Origin: Acidobacteriota bacterium
Lineage (GTDB): Bacteria > Zixibacteria > MSB-5A5 > GN15 > FEB-12
DNA length: 64,000 bases
Reading direction: 5' to 3'
Assembly (NCBI GenBank): GCA_035529075.1
Contig: DATKXK010000005.1
Coordinates: 132,981-196,980 of the forward strand
Part shown: piece by piece, positions 26,972 to 34,734 of the stretch
Numbering within the stretch: position 1 is the stretch's first letter
Layout: every line of letters starts with the position of its first letter
Notes under the pieces: model-generated
Seen by the model: the letters and a program-made list of their open reading frames with translations, nothing else
Told to the model about the DNA's origin: nothing
The model's database searches: none
Program-made: the position numbers and the translations under genes

Positions 26972-27050
26972 GCCGAGCCGGCCGGCCGGCGGTGGGAAAC
27001 CACCGTCTGTTCGGCTTCAGACTCTCGTGTGAGAACGGGGATACCGTTCT
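26972..27050 (+). ncRNA. Two stacked hairpins, possible small RNA or leader element
   Basis: The first hairpin has an outer stem GCCGA/TCGGC (26972-26976 with 27011-27015) and an inner stem CGGTGG/CCACCG closed by a GAAA tetraloop (26990-27005). The second is AGAACGG (27032-27038) with CCGTTCT (27044-27050), loop GGATA, followed by a pyrimidine-rich tail. A GNRA loop and compensated outer stem suggest RNA selection. The strand is a guess: plus, because the tail resembles a weak terminator and the next gene is on plus. Confidence 0.3.
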
Positions 27051-27201
27051 TCCTCTCGCAGATTAACCGGGTAGCACCACTTGTGGCGAAGGCGGTTTTG
27101 GATTACCTTCGCTGGCAATTGCATCATGACTGACCTTTCGGCTGGGGAACGAACTTGCGTACTGCAATGGATGACACCATAGCGCGACCGGCAGGTCCGG
27201 C

Positions 27202-28104
27202 GTGACCGTGCCTTCCGTTTCCAGTCACCTCGGTGAATTCATGGCTCTGAGCACGGCCGTCACCTGGGCCGTCGCCGTCGTTCTTTTCAAGAAGAGCGGT
27301 GAAATAGTCCACCCTGTCGGGCTGAATCTGTTTAAGAACGTGCTGGCGACCCTGCTTTTTCTCCCGACCATGTGGCTGTGGGGAGAAGCGCTGTTGCGCC
27401 CGGTTCCGATCGGCGACTACCTGCTCGTACTCGTCAGCGGCGCGCTCGGGATCGGGATTGCCGACACCCTCTTCTTCAAATGTCTGAATACGCTCGGCGC
27501 GAGTCTGACGGCCATTATCGATTGTCTTTACAGTCCCTTTACGATCGGTCTTTCCATGCTCTGGCTTGGCGAAAGCCTGAGCACGTGGCAACTCGTGGGA
27601 GCCATACTGGTTGTCTCCGCCGTGCTGACCGTGACTCGCGGAAAGAATTCGCACGGCGGTGACCGTCGCACCATTCTCCTCGGCGTGCTCTGGGGCGTTC
27701 TATCCGTGGCGGCCATGGCGGTCGGCATCGTCATGGTCAAACCGCTCCTGGACCGTTCGCCGCTGTTGTGGGTCACGGAGGTCCGCCTGCTCGGCGGCGT
27801 CGCCGTTCTGCTTGCCGTGTTGCTGTTTCACCCTTCACGTCGAAACATCGTCCGGTCGATCGTATCACGGCAGCGGTGGATTTACACTCTCTCAGGCTCT
27901 TTTATCGGCGCCTACGTTTCGATGATTCTCTGGCTGGCCGGGATGAAATACACCCAGGTATCGGTGGCGGCAGTCCTCAATCAGACCAACAACGTCTTCA
28001 TCTTCATCCTTGCCGCGCTGTTTCTCCGGGAGAAAACTACAATCCTGCGGGTGATCGGAATCGTGCTGGGGGTCGGTGGCACGATACTCGTGACGTTTGG
28101 CTGA
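27202..28104 (+). CDS. EamA/DMT-family transporter
   Basis: 300 residues with about ten hydrophobic helices arranged as two EamA halves. Half one (about 12-140) opens with ALSTAVTWAVAVVLFKKSGE. Half two (about 155-300) ends ILAALFLREKTTILRVIGIVLGVGGTILVTF, the usual last-two-helix pattern. Drug/metabolite transporters of this type export amino acids, nucleosides or related solutes; the substrate is not predictable. The GTG start at 27202 keeps the conserved GEFMALSTA stretch; the ATG at 27241 is an alternative. It converges on the glycosyltransferase gene, with a short CCCTG/CAGGG hairpin (28133-28145) between them. Confidence 0.82.
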   Translation: MTVPSVSSHLGEFMALSTAVTWAVAVVLFKKSGEIVHPVGLNLFKNVLATLLFLPTMWLWGEALLRPVPIGDYLLVLVSGALGIGIADTLFFKCLNTLGASLTAIIDCLYSPFTIGLSMLWLGESLSTWQLVGAILVVSAVLTVTRGKNSHGGDRRTILLGVLWGVLSVAAMAVGIVMVKPLLDRSPLLWVTEVRLLGGVAVLLAVLLFHPSRRNIVRSIVSRQRWIYTLSGSFIGAYVSMILWLAGMKYTQVSVAAVLNQTNNVFIFILAALFLREKTTILRVIGIVLGVGGTILVTFG

Positions 28105-28158
28105 ACTGTGAGCGGCCGTGAGGGCAGGCCGTCCCTGCGGCAGGGGGCCGGTTCCGGA

Positions 28159-29385
28159 TCAGAGACCTATGGTTGCCAGGAGGCGTTCCCAGCCTTCGCA
28201 CTCCGAAACATGTGAGTATTTTGCGATCGCGTCGTTTTCCGCCCGGGCGGCCATGCGGGCGGAGAACTCACGGTCAGTGACGTAGCGGCAAATGGCCGCA
28301 CTTAGCGCCTCGTCGTCTCCCGGCGGAAAGAGCAGGCCGTTTTGTTCGGGCATGATCAGGTCAAGGGTGCCTCCCTCGCTGGTGCCGATCACCGGCAGGC
28401 CCGAGGCAAACGCTTCGATCGTCACCATGCCGTAGGTTTCTGATCGAGACGCGAGCACGAACATGTCAAAGGCGGCGAAGGCGTATTCGGGCCGGTCCTG
28501 GTGCGGCCGAAAGTGAACAAAGTCGCGCAGGTTGAGACTGTCGATCAGTTCATGCAGGTGCCCGGCATAGCCGGTGTTTTCCGAGAGGGTCTGGTCACCG
28601 ATTACCGCGAGATGCAGCCGGTGTCCGGCTTGATGTACGCGGGCCAGTGCCCTGACGGCCGTATCCTGGCCTTTCTTGGGGTCGAGCCGGCCGATGATGC
28701 CGGCGAGCGGGACGCCCTCGGGCAGACCCAGCTTTCTTCGCGCGGCCGTTTTGTCGAGACGCTCGGACGTGAACTGTTGCAGTTCGATGCCGTGCGGAAT
28801 AATATGGATTCTCTCGCGGGGGATGACCGTTTTCTCCAGGACCCTCGCGGCCAGCCACGGCAGGGGCGTGACCCAGGCGTCCAGGCGGCGGTGCATCCAG
28901 GCGTGGACCACGTCCTTTTTCGTCCCACCGACGTGCATGTGCTGGCAGTAAACGAGTTTGAAGCGGTTCGCGGAGATCAGCCCGGCCACGACCCCGAGAA
29001 TGACGTTCCGGCTCTGGTGCAGCAACAATACCCCGACGTTGTCCGAACGTATCATGCGGGCCAGCCGATATGCGCTGACGGGATCGCCGTACGTAAACGG
29101 GGAACTGACGGCACGAACCGTGATGCCTGCGCTGAGCGCCCTTTGAGAAACGACGGAGTCCGGGCGTGCATAGAGCACGGTACTCCAGCCGCGCCCGCGC
29201 ATCCAGCCCAGGAACCGTACGACGTTCATCTCAAGGCCGCCCCAGGCCGTTGAGGAACAGTACGATCCTATGGCGTAATCAGACGGCGGCGTTTTCACCG
29301 GTGCTGTTTCGTCCACCACTTGCAGGTCCGCCCTCGGGCATGGTTCACGGGTGCACCCACGTGCGCCCGCGCCGATTCTCTGCAA
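28159..29385 (-). CDS. Glycosyltransferase family 4 (GT-B) protein
   Basis: About 386-408 residues. GT4 features: an N-terminal GGLEMNVVRFL acceptor-side motif, the nucleotide-sugar domain opening GIIGRLDPKKGQDTAVRALARV, and the ETYGMVTIEAFASGLPVIGT segment containing the paired-glutamate motif that binds the donor. It probably adds a hexose to a lipid- or polymer-linked glycan in the cytoplasm; the donor and acceptor are unknown. The TTG at 29385 gives a Cys/Arg-rich leader and is doubtful; a GTG near 29319, with purine-rich sequence upstream, is a reasonable alternative. No other glycan genes are adjacent. Confidence 0.82.
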   Translation of the reverse strand: MQRIGAGARGCTREPCPRADLQVVDETAPVKTPPSDYAIGSYCSSTAWGGLEMNVVRFLGWMRGRGWSTVLYARPDSVVSQRALSAGITVRAVSSPFTYGDPVSAYRLARMIRSDNVGVLLLHQSRNVILGVVAGLISANRFKLVYCQHMHVGGTKKDVVHAWMHRRLDAWVTPLPWLAARVLEKTVIPRERIHIIPHGIELQQFTSERLDKTAARRKLGLPEGVPLAGIIGRLDPKKGQDTAVRALARVHQAGHRLHLAVIGDQTLSENTGYAGHLHELIDSLNLRDFVHFRPHQDRPEYAFAAFDMFVLASRSETYGMVTIEAFASGLPVIGTSEGGTLDLIMPEQNGLLFPPGDDEALSAAICRYVTDREFSARMAARAENDAIAKYSHVSECEGWERLLATIGL

Positions 29386-29505
29386 CGCTAATATGGTCCT
29401 GCCGAAGGCCGCCCGTCAACGGCCAATTGCTGCGCAGGCCCGTATCGCGCCGTGATGGAGGGGTATCGGCCGGGTTCGCACGTCACCCGGCGACAAAGTA
29501 GCCGG

Positions 29506-31065
29506 TCAGTGACACTCGGCACAGACATCGGCGTTGATTACCGTCTTGCCGTGCTCGCTGACTGAATGGCAACTGGAGCAGGCCAGCTCCATGTCTTCTA
29601 CGTGTGCCTGATGCGGCAGCTCGCCGTCTTCGTACCTGACCGTCTCGGGCTGGAGATAGCTGCCGTGGCAGAAGACGGTGCACGTGTTCTCGGGTTTGAG
29701 GCCGGCCCCGCGGTCTGGCGGTGAGTAGGCCGGATCAATGCCTTTCATCTCGGTTTCCAGCCTGTCAGCGCCGGTGTTGAGTATGGTCAGCGCGTAGGGG
29801 ATATTATGCGGGATTCGCCCGTCGCGCACGAACAGGAAGTTGCCCTCGGCCGCGCTCAGGGCCTCCCGTGCCCTGGTTCTCGCCTTCTTGCCGCCGCCGA
29901 TTGTTTTGAGGTCCGAGCGAAGGCGGGTCAGATACGCCTGATACTGTTCTATCACGTGCCTGGAGCCGACCAGCCAGGCGTCGAACATCAGGTCGAATCC
30001 CTTGCCGTGGCAGGTCACGCAAGCGGCGCGTTCGGCTTCTCGCTTGGCCTGACCCGAAAGAACCTCCCCTTCAGGAGTAACGTGGGTGTGGCATCCGGTG
30101 CAGGCAACCTGTTGTCGGAACATAACGCCGGGCATGTCCGCCGTGTTTTTCGCGCCGATCCCCATGTACAGTTGCTTCTTTCGGTTGTGCTGGTTCAGGT
30201 GGCAGGTCTCGCACCCGGTGTCGGTGGCGCCGGTCATCTCGTAATTGCCGTGTTCGATGTCGGAATGGCATTCGAAGCAGTCGATGCCGTTCGTCGTGAC
30301 GTGGATGGCGTGGAGCTCCTCGCGGCTGTGCTGCTGTGGATCGCGCTCGTTGTGGCAGGCATGGCAGGTGCCGGGTACGAGCGACCCGTCACCTTCGACA
30401 ATCCGCGTATGGCACTGCTTGCATTCGAAGCCGAGTTTCACGTACGGTTCGTGCTCGAAGGTGAACCCGTTGTGGCTGACGGGATCTTTCGGCATCCCGT
30501 GGCAGGCGTCACAGCCGGTGATGGCTTCCCCCAGGCCGGCGTCCTTGAAGTGGCAGACGAAACAGGCCTTGTCGTTGACGGTCAGGTGCGTGGAAGTCAG
30601 CTCCTCGTGCACGTGGACGAACTGGTTGTGGCAGGAGGTACACCGCAGCTTCTCGCCCCGGAGGGGTTTCTCCAGGTGGACGGCGTGATCGAACAGGATT
30701 CCCTGGCGGTATTCGGTCATCCCCATCAGCAGTCGCGCCTCGTGGCAGTCCGAGGCCAGGCACCCTTCATCCGGTACGTTGGCCCGGGGCCGCGGGTTGT
30801 AAGTGCCGGTGAGGTACGTGTACGTAGAGCGGGCAAGGTCGGCCATGGAATAGTCATGGCACCCTTGGCAGGTGACCTCGGAGTGGGTTGACGCCCGCCA
30901 GTACCGCACGAACGGGTCCAGATAGTGGCAGGTGTCGCAGGCGGCCGACTCGCGCGTCCCGTACGCGAGGGCAGCGATGAGCACGATGCAAAGGCCGCCA
31001 AGTATGCTCAGAAACATTACCAGGCCTCGACTATGCCGGCCAAGCGACCGGAGAAACCGCCTCAT
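29506..31065 (-). CDS. Multihaem c-type cytochrome, about 15 haem sites
   Basis: 519 residues, starting at the ATG at 31065, which has AAGGAGGTG upstream and overlaps the cytochrome b stop (ATGA). An N-terminal hydrophobic helix (GLVMFLSILGGLCIVLIAALAY) anchors or exports the protein. I count 13 CxxCH motifs plus one CxxxxCH (CLASDCH) and one CxxxCH (CTVFCH). The last CxxCH (CAECH) forms the final five residues. Many extra histidines between motifs can serve as distal ligands, as in NapC/NrfH-like and octahaem-type electron carriers. It is the last gene of the operon and lies directly after the membrane cytochrome b. It would take electrons from the quinol-oxidising subunit to a periplasmic or surface acceptor. 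Confidence 0.88.
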   Translation of the reverse strand: MRRFLRSLGRHSRGLVMFLSILGGLCIVLIAALAYGTRESAACDTCHYLDPFVRYWRASTHSEVTCQGCHDYSMADLARSTYTYLTGTYNPRPRANVPDEGCLASDCHEARLLMGMTEYRQGILFDHAVHLEKPLRGEKLRCTSCHNQFVHVHEELTSTHLTVNDKACFVCHFKDAGLGEAITGCDACHGMPKDPVSHNGFTFEHEPYVKLGFECKQCHTRIVEGDGSLVPGTCHACHNERDPQQHSREELHAIHVTTNGIDCFECHSDIEHGNYEMTGATDTGCETCHLNQHNRKKQLYMGIGAKNTADMPGVMFRQQVACTGCHTHVTPEGEVLSGQAKREAERAACVTCHGKGFDLMFDAWLVGSRHVIEQYQAYLTRLRSDLKTIGGGKKARTRAREALSAAEGNFLFVRDGRIPHNIPYALTILNTGADRLETEMKGIDPAYSPPDRGAGLKPENTCTVFCHGSYLQPETVRYEDGELPHQAHVEDMELACSSCHSVSEHGKTVINADVCAECH

Positions 31066-32015
31066 GACGCCACCTCCTTGTCGTCGACGCCGCTTTGTAG
31101 CTGTGCGGCCAGTTCCTGCCGCTCCGCCTGCAGGATTTCCGCGTATTCCAGGGGATGATGGTGTTTCATCTGGCTCTCCGTCAGCCGGCCGTGCCACCAG
31201 ACCTTGCTCATGGGAAAGACTTCCGGGTTCAGGTGCACGTTGTAGAAATGCCAGATGACGATGGCCAGGGTGGCGAGCAGACCCTCGTCGGAGTGTGCCT
31301 CGCGCGCGATGTCGTACCCGTACTTGGGAAACATCTCGCTGAACCAGAGAATGATGCCGGACCCGATCATGATCACCATACCCCAGTATACGGCCCAGTA
31401 GTCGAATTTCTCGATGAACGAGAACCGGCCGGACCTGGACCCGTGTGACCGACGGCCAATGAAGTACATCACGGTATGATAGAAGTCGATGACGTCGCGC
31501 GGCCGCGGTATCATGAGGATGAAATCACCCCGGCCCACCCGAGACAGCGTGGAGTACAGCAGATGCCAGATTCCCACGAGGATCAGGCCGACCGCTCCGA
31601 TGCGGTGAACGAGCGACGAGTTCTCCAGGCCGCCGAACAAATCCACGATGATGAACTTCGAAACCCCGAATTCCGGGAACTTGAGCGGGATCCCGGTGAT
31701 GATGAGCAGGATGACGGAGGTGAACAAGAGAACGTGCTGGCTGCGGAAGTTCAGCCCGAAACGGACAAAAGTGCGCTCCGCCGCGGCCTCTTCGGGAATG
31801 CGCTTTCTCCCGGGGCTGTATTTTGTGACTACCTCGTTGAGCGCCACGTTGGTTTCGAACTCGAGACGCTCGCTGATCTCGGCGGCGGTCTTTTTCAGCG
31901 CTTCCTCCGGCGTGTCGGGGTCGGTCAGGGGGGCGGCTGATTCGATGATGTTCTCCGTCAGCTGTTCGATCAGCCGGCGGCGCTCGGACAGTTTCTGCGA
32001 AGTCTGGTCATCCAT
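31062..32015 (-). CDS. Membrane cytochrome b subunit (formate dehydrogenase gamma / thiosulfate reductase-like)
   Basis: 317 residues. A soluble acidic N-terminal segment of about 85 residues is followed by four to five transmembrane helices. Histidines sit in helix contexts suited to two b haems: FRSQHVLLF, SLVHRIGAVGLILVGIWHLLY and REAHSDEGLLATLAIVIWHFYNVHL. This is the layout of di-haem quinol-oxidising cytochrome b proteins. It sits between multihaem genes on the minus strand, overlapping the 519-residue cytochrome by 4 bases and separated by 8 bases from the upstream one. I infer that it passes menaquinol electrons to these c-type cytochromes. The N-terminal extension is longer than in simple FdnI-type subunits. 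Confidence 0.83.
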   Translation of the reverse strand: MDDQTSQKLSERRRLIEQLTENIIESAAPLTDPDTPEEALKKTAAEISERLEFETNVALNEVVTKYSPGRKRIPEEAAAERTFVRFGLNFRSQHVLLFTSVILLIITGIPLKFPEFGVSKFIIVDLFGGLENSSLVHRIGAVGLILVGIWHLLYSTLSRVGRGDFILMIPRPRDVIDFYHTVMYFIGRRSHGSRSGRFSFIEKFDYWAVYWGMVIMIGSGIILWFSEMFPKYGYDIAREAHSDEGLLATLAIVIWHFYNVHLNPEVFPMSKVWWHGRLTESQMKHHHPLEYAEILQAERQELAAQLQSGVDDKEVAS

Positions 32016-32023
32016 GGCTCAGG

Positions 32024-33082
32024 CTACTTCCCCTTCTGGCCCGACGCCTTCGCCCGCCGGAAAAGGTCAAGGATGATAAACAGGAACAGCCCGCCGAGCG
32101 TCGACACCGTCAGGATGGTGAAGAACCGTGTAATGTAGTAGAGGATGCCGGACTTCTTGCTGGTGGGATCGATGTGAATTCTGCCCGAAGCGAAACGGGG
32201 ACTTGCCTCGGGATGACATTCGGGTTTGCCGCAGGTCTTGACGATGTTGTCCGGATGGACCGAGGACCTGGGATCGTCATCAGGGTGAATATCGTGGTAT
32301 CCGTGGCACGAGCCGCAGTTGGCCACGGTCCTGTTACCCAGGGCGGTGGCCACGCCGTGGAAGGAGTGTTCGTAGGTGGAGACGCGGTCCGATTCGATAC
32401 CGTACTTGGAGCCCACTCCTTTGGATCCGTGGCAGCCCGAACACGTGCGGACAAGATCCCGCCCGGCAAGCAACGACTCAGCGCCGCCCGCGCTCTTGAT
32501 TCCGTGTTCGCCGTGGCATGAAGAGCAGTCGGGTGAATCCTGGTTCCCCTCCTGGAGTGCCTGGCCATGGACGGACTGGCTGTAGGCGGCAAAGGTTTCG
32601 ATATGGCACCGGCCGCACGTCCTGGGCCGGTTCACCTTGTAGACTCGGGATTCGGTCGCGCCGGTCGGCAGAACGTCGTGCGTTCCGTGACAATCCTGGC
32701 AAACGGGGGCGTCCGGGTTGCCCCGGAGGACCTCAAGGCCGTGGACCGACTGCTCATACTCGTCATAAAAGTCGCCGTCGGGGGCGCCGACGGGATTCCC
32801 GGAGTAGTGGCACCGCCGGCAATCGACCTTCCTGGCCCGCTGGTGAGGAATGTCGACGATATCAACGTGGCAATCCGTGCAGGCTCTGGCGGCGTGAACG
32901 GATGACTTCAGGATGGACTCGTCGACGTGCAGGGGTATGCGACGACCGGTCTCCTCGACCCGGGCCAGATCCTGCTTTCCGTGACAGATCATGCACTTCG
33001 GCATGGCCAGCAACCCGTCACCCGTCGGCAGCAGGATGGCGCCGGCGCAGAGGAAATACGCCACGATGTGATGAGCTCGCAC
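32024..33082 (-). CDS. Multihaem c-type cytochrome, nine haem sites, with C-terminal membrane anchor
   Basis: 352 residues with an N-terminal signal (IVAYFLCAGAILLP). Eight CxxCH motifs (CMICH, CTDCH, CRRCH, CQDCH, CGRCH, CSSCH, CSGCH, CGSCH) and one CxxxxCH (CGKPECH). Repeating YEQSVHG / YSQSVHG / YEHSFHG segments between them look like distal-ligand repeats; the same pattern recurs in the upstream 400-residue protein, so the two are paralogues. A single hydrophobic helix near the C-terminus (LTVSTLGGLFLFIILDLF) would anchor it in the membrane with the haems outside. Only 7 bases separate it from the upstream gene. Confidence 0.88.
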   Translation of the reverse strand: MRAHHIVAYFLCAGAILLPTGDGLLAMPKCMICHGKQDLARVEETGRRIPLHVDESILKSSVHAARACTDCHVDIVDIPHQRARKVDCRRCHYSGNPVGAPDGDFYDEYEQSVHGLEVLRGNPDAPVCQDCHGTHDVLPTGATESRVYKVNRPRTCGRCHIETFAAYSQSVHGQALQEGNQDSPDCSSCHGEHGIKSAGGAESLLAGRDLVRTCSGCHGSKGVGSKYGIESDRVSTYEHSFHGVATALGNRTVANCGSCHGYHDIHPDDDPRSSVHPDNIVKTCGKPECHPEASPRFASGRIHIDPTSKKSGILYYITRFFTILTVSTLGGLFLFIILDLFRRAKASGQKGK

Positions 33083-33089
33083 CGCGTTC

Positions 33090-34292
33090 TCACTCCACTC
33101 TTGTTACGCGGCGGCGGTACTCCAGAACCCGGAAGAGCACAAAGGCGACAATGATGATGGTGATGAACCAGATGTAAAACTTCCGTACGTAGAATTCGCC
33201 GCCGGATTCGACGTCGCTGGCCGAGGTGTGCACCTGGCTGTGGGCAAAGTCCGCCGGCAGCCCCTCATGACACTTGCCGCACGTCAACTCGATGTTGGCG
33301 GCGTTGATCAGCGACCGTGAGTCCGATTGCGGGAAGATGTCGTGGGCGCCGTGGCAGGAGGCACAGTTGGCGGCCCGCGTCTCGCCGAACTCGGTAACCA
33401 CCCCGTGGTAGGACTCCTTGAACGTCTTGATCCGGTCCGCCTTCAATCCGAATTTCGCCACCAGGGCCTCGGAGGTGTGACAATCGGAACAGGTGGTGGA
33501 CACGTGGGTTGCGTAGACACGCGAGGCCGGGTCGTCGTGCGCTCGAATGTTATGCTCACCGTGGCAGTTGGTACAGGTCGGAGATTCCAGGACGCCTGCG
33601 GCCAGCGCCGTGCCGTGCACCGACTCGGCGTAGGTTTCGGAAATCTCCCCGTGACACCGTCCGCACGTCCCCGCGATGTGGCTCTTGTAAATCGGACTTT
33701 CCGGCTCGTCCGAGGGGAAGAAGGAGTGGCTGCCGTGGCAGTCGACGCAGGCGGGAGCCGCCATGTTGCCGTCGATGAGCAGCGTCTTGCCGTGTATCGA
33801 TTGCTCGTACGCGCGAATCATCCCGGGATCGGGAACGTCAGTGAACTTGCCCGTAACAGACTCGTCGGCATGACACTTCACGCAGATCGAAACCGAGTTG
33901 CGATGGTTAGTCCGCGACCGCGGATCGTCTACCGGAAGCAGGTCATGGCCGCCGTGGCACGTAACGCAGGTGGGGAGGCTTTCGACACTGACCGAGCGCC
34001 CGGCCACGTGGGGCGACCGATTGTACCCCTTAGCCTCGTCCTGGTGGCAACTCGCGCAATAAACAATGCGATTGCCGCGGTGCGGTTCACCGCTACTGAC
34101 CTGATGACAATCGCTGCACCCGATGTCGCGATGGACGGAGGCGGCCAGCACCGATGTGTCGACCGACTGTGCATTCTGCTGGTCTGCCGGCGGCTGTGGG
34201 TTGTGACAGAACAGGCAAGCTCGATCCTGTCCGCATACTCCGGCGGCGAGCAACAGGTAGCTGGCAATGATTATCAGTGTTCTGAAGATCAC
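33090..34292 (-). CDS. Multihaem c-type cytochrome, eleven haem sites, first gene of the operon
   Basis: 400 residues. A signal peptide (TLIIIASYLLLAAGVCG) is followed by eleven CxxCH motifs, with YEQSIHGKT, YAESVHGTA and FKESYHGV segments spaced as in the next gene. A C-terminal hydrophobic helix (FYIWFITIIIVAFVLFRVL) anchors it. It starts at a GTG (34292) without an obvious Shine-Dalgarno; no in-frame ATG lies between there and the first haem site. It leads a four-gene minus-strand operon (34292 to 29506) whose c-type subunits together provide about 35 haem sites. A promoter and a possible operator lie just upstream. Confidence 0.88.
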   Translation of the reverse strand: MIFRTLIIIASYLLLAAGVCGQDRACLFCHNPQPPADQQNAQSVDTSVLAASVHRDIGCSDCHQVSSGEPHRGNRIVYCASCHQDEAKGYNRSPHVAGRSVSVESLPTCVTCHGGHDLLPVDDPRSRTNHRNSVSICVKCHADESVTGKFTDVPDPGMIRAYEQSIHGKTLLIDGNMAAPACVDCHGSHSFFPSDEPESPIYKSHIAGTCGRCHGEISETYAESVHGTALAAGVLESPTCTNCHGEHNIRAHDDPASRVYATHVSTTCSDCHTSEALVAKFGLKADRIKTFKESYHGVVTEFGETRAANCASCHGAHDIFPQSDSRSLINAANIELTCGKCHEGLPADFAHSQVHTSASDVESGGEFYVRKFYIWFITIIIVAFVLFRVLEYRRRVTRVE

Positions 34293-34321
34293 GTTTTACA
34301 CTCGGCAAGTTACGCATTTCA

Positions 34322-34352
34322 CGAATAATGGTAAATATATCGGAATTATTCG
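34322..34352 (-). promoter_or_regulatory. Inverted repeat overlapping the cytochrome promoter, probable operator
   Basis: CGAATAAT (34322-34329) and ATTATTCG (34345-34352) are perfect 8-base arms separated by 15 bases. They flank the -10 hexamer at 34334-34339 and cover the expected start point. This is the usual position for a repressor site. The half-site does not match FNR, Fur or NarL boxes that I know. Confidence 0.5.
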
Positions 34353-34363
34353 CCAGTGTGCAA
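34334..34363 (-). promoter_or_regulatory. Promoter of the multihaem cytochrome operon
   Basis: Read on minus: TTGCAC (34363-34358), an 18-base spacer, then TATATT (34339-34334). Transcription would start near 34327, only about 35 bases before the GTG start codon, which may explain the lack of a clear ribosome site. Confidence 0.6.
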
Positions 34364-34734
34364 CAGTTTTTTGGCGCTGATTAGCTCGTTGGCGTGCAGG
34401 TAGTTATGGAAGCGTCTAAGCGGGCAAAGTAGGTCGGATTAGGTTATGATGACCTGCGGAACATCGATTGAATTGAACCCTTTTCGAAACTCCCCCGGTC
34501 TGATCGAACCGGCAGGTTCCAACCTCGGCCGGACGGCCCGTGTGGCACCGTCGACGGCGCGCTTCTACAGGCCTCATGGTTGCATTATCGCGTCGTGCGG
34601 TGGGCGCAGAGCATGTGCCTGAGAAAGGGATTTTAATTGACTTGATCCGGCTGCGGCTGGATGTTGAAGATCGTTTCCCGGATCGAATATCCACGCTGCA
34701 TTCGTGCGGCCTGCCGACGTGCAAGGAGTAGACA

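Larger units (their letters stand above)
26747..27201. other. Divergent intergenic region with promoter and RNA-like hairpins
   Basis: 455 bases without a gene. It holds the minus-strand gdhA promoter (26851-26879), a TGTTAACA palindrome at about 26933-26940 flanked by TATC and GATA, and two strong consecutive hairpins at 26972-27050. I see no tRNA cloverleaf. Confidence 0.55.
34293..34734. other. Divergent intergenic region between the cytochrome operon and the sodium symporter
   Basis: 442 bases without a gene. The left 80 bases are AT-rich and hold the operon promoter and its inverted repeat. The rest has no clear structure apart from the AAGGAG (34723-34728) before the symporter GTG. Confidence 0.55.
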
